Shown here: positions 20,114-20,790 of the stretch, in pieces
How positions within the stretch are numbered: position 1 is the first letter of the stretch
How the letters are laid out: every line of letters begins with the position of its first letter
From: a virus
Strand: one strand, 5' to 3'
IMG/VR virus record: IMGVR_UViG_3300048927_000514
Span: 1 to 20,790 of that record
Length of the DNA stretch: 20,790 nucleotides
The notes under the pieces: generated by a model
What the model saw: the letters and a program-made list of their open reading frames with translations, nothing else
The model's database searches: none
What the model was told of the DNA's origin: nothing
Program-made: the position numbers and the translations under genes

Positions 20114-20764
20114 ATTCGTACGTGTACAGAGTGTCAACAAACGGAGGGCAACGTAAAGTTTAGCGGCCATCACCGCAGATGTAATAGGTGTCGTAGCATT
20201 GCTCAACGTGAATACAGCGCAGAGTATCAGCGTAATCGTCGCGCTAACGAGCCGGAATTTGTTGCTTATCAACGGGGAAAGACGCGTGAGTACCGACAAC
20301 GTAACCCACATGCCGCCTTCTATACGACATCGCGATACCTAGCGGGAAAGGCTGGTGTCTTCTCCGATTTATCGTTAGAGGACGCGTTCGATATTTATCA
20401 CACGTCGGACATCTGCGGATACTGCGGAAAAGAGCGCAGTCCAGACGATCCATACGAGGGTAAGCGAGCGTTTCATATCGATCACGTTATCCCGATGGTG
20501 CAGGGCGGTCCGAATAGTCGATGGAACCTCGTTAAAGTCTGCATCAGTTGTAATACGTCAAAAGGTTCGGCATCGCTCGTAGACTTCCGCTCTCGCACGC
20601 CAGACCTCACCACCGAGCGTTACGAGATTATTACCGGAAAAATGGCGGAACTATCCGGTAAGTCGGCGGCCCAAGTTGAAGAACTTTTGACGCAATCGCA
20701 CGAATTTGAACTCGCACATCAACGGGAACGGGCGCGGCTTATGATGTTGCTTAACGCTGCTTAG
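20114..20764 (+). CDS. HNH endonuclease with N-terminal zinc ribbon
   Basis: The nuclease core is ICGYCGKERS, then FHIDHVIPMVQGGPNSRWNL and VKVCISCNTSKGS: the His-Asp-His, Asn and paired Cys-x-x-Cys of HNH enzymes. An N-terminal CTECQQTEG with CNRC after it forms a second zinc site, joined by a basic helix (AEYQRNRRANEPEFVAYQRG). Such proteins are common beside terminase genes, where they can assist cos cleavage, and also occur as free homing nucleases. GGAGG (20100-20104) abuts TTG 20105, which is too close. ATT 20114 is nine bases away and directly precedes the RTCTEC zinc ribbon, so it is the likelier start. About 216 residues, complete. Confidence 0.87.
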   Translation: MRTCTECQQTEGNVKFSGHHRRCNRCRSIAQREYSAEYQRNRRANEPEFVAYQRGKTREYRQRNPHAAFYTTSRYLAGKAGVFSDLSLEDAFDIYHTSDICGYCGKERSPDDPYEGKRAFHIDHVIPMVQGGPNSRWNLVKVCISCNTSKGSASLVDFRSRTPDLTTERYEIITGKMAELSGKSAAQVEELLTQSHEFELAHQRERARLMMLLNAA

Positions 20765-20790
20765 TTTAACCCGTCTAAAATCCGCTCTAA

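Overview
The window looks like part of a temperate phage (or integrated prophage) of a moderately GC-rich Bacillota host. The reasons are very strong Shine-Dalgarno sequences (GGAGG/GGAGGTG), frequent TTG starts, tightly overlapping short genes, and a gene set of the kind seen in SPbeta-like Bacillus phages: class Ib ribonucleotide reductase nrdI-nrdE-nrdF with a group I intron, thyX, a 3D-domain protein, a dNMP kinase, a small ATP-dependent DNA ligase, a Cro/CI-type regulator and small membrane peptides. The host genus cannot be fixed from the sequence. No tRNA, rRNA or CRISPR array was seen.

Layout. (1) 1-10430, plus strand: a nucleotide-metabolism operon. Small membrane and unknown proteins and a RuvC-like resolvase lead into nrdI, nrdE (split by an 848-nt group I intron carrying a GIY-YIG endonuclease) and nrdF. 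Small proteins, thyX, two related SH3-like/coiled-coil proteins flanking a secreted 3D-domain protein, and a dNMP kinase follow. Together NrdEF, ThyX and the kinase would supply dNTPs for phage replication. (2) 10433-10765, minus: an unknown protein divergent from the next block. (3) 10913-13734, plus: DUF4942-type methyltransferase, unknown protein, sigma-region-4-like HTH protein, basic protein. (4) 13747-15191: a convergent pair, DNA ligase (+) and an unknown 161-aa protein (-). Each is preceded by a long inverted repeat whose distal arm holds the ribosome binding site and whose centre holds a TATAAT box. (5) 15205-16219: an immunity-like switch with a minus-strand Cro/CI regulator, two back-to-back consensus promoters and three related operators. 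A 44-aa hydrophobic/basic peptide and other small genes lie rightward. (6) 16284-17116: ParB-like and zinc-finger proteins; 17147-17589: two small minus-strand genes. (7) 17692-18676: orphan terminator, structured leader, replication-initiator-like winged-helix gene and a 31-bp tandem repeat. (8) 18683-20764: small genes, a structured intergenic element, a phBC6A51-like HTH protein (possible small terminase), a hairpin-rich 450-bp non-coding stretch and an HNH endonuclease. The last part looks like the edge of a packaging module.

Three signals deserve a second look. First, six genes (RuvC-like, nrdI, nrdE, 3D protein, rep-like, HNH) have no ATG/GTG/TTG at the usable distance from a good SD, and instead have ACG, GTT, ATC, ATA or ATT there. 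Second, two inverted repeats should make the ligase gene and its convergent neighbour translatable only from their own promoters. Third, a three-operator divergent switch drives a small toxin-like peptide. All functions are read from sequence motifs; nothing was searched against a database.
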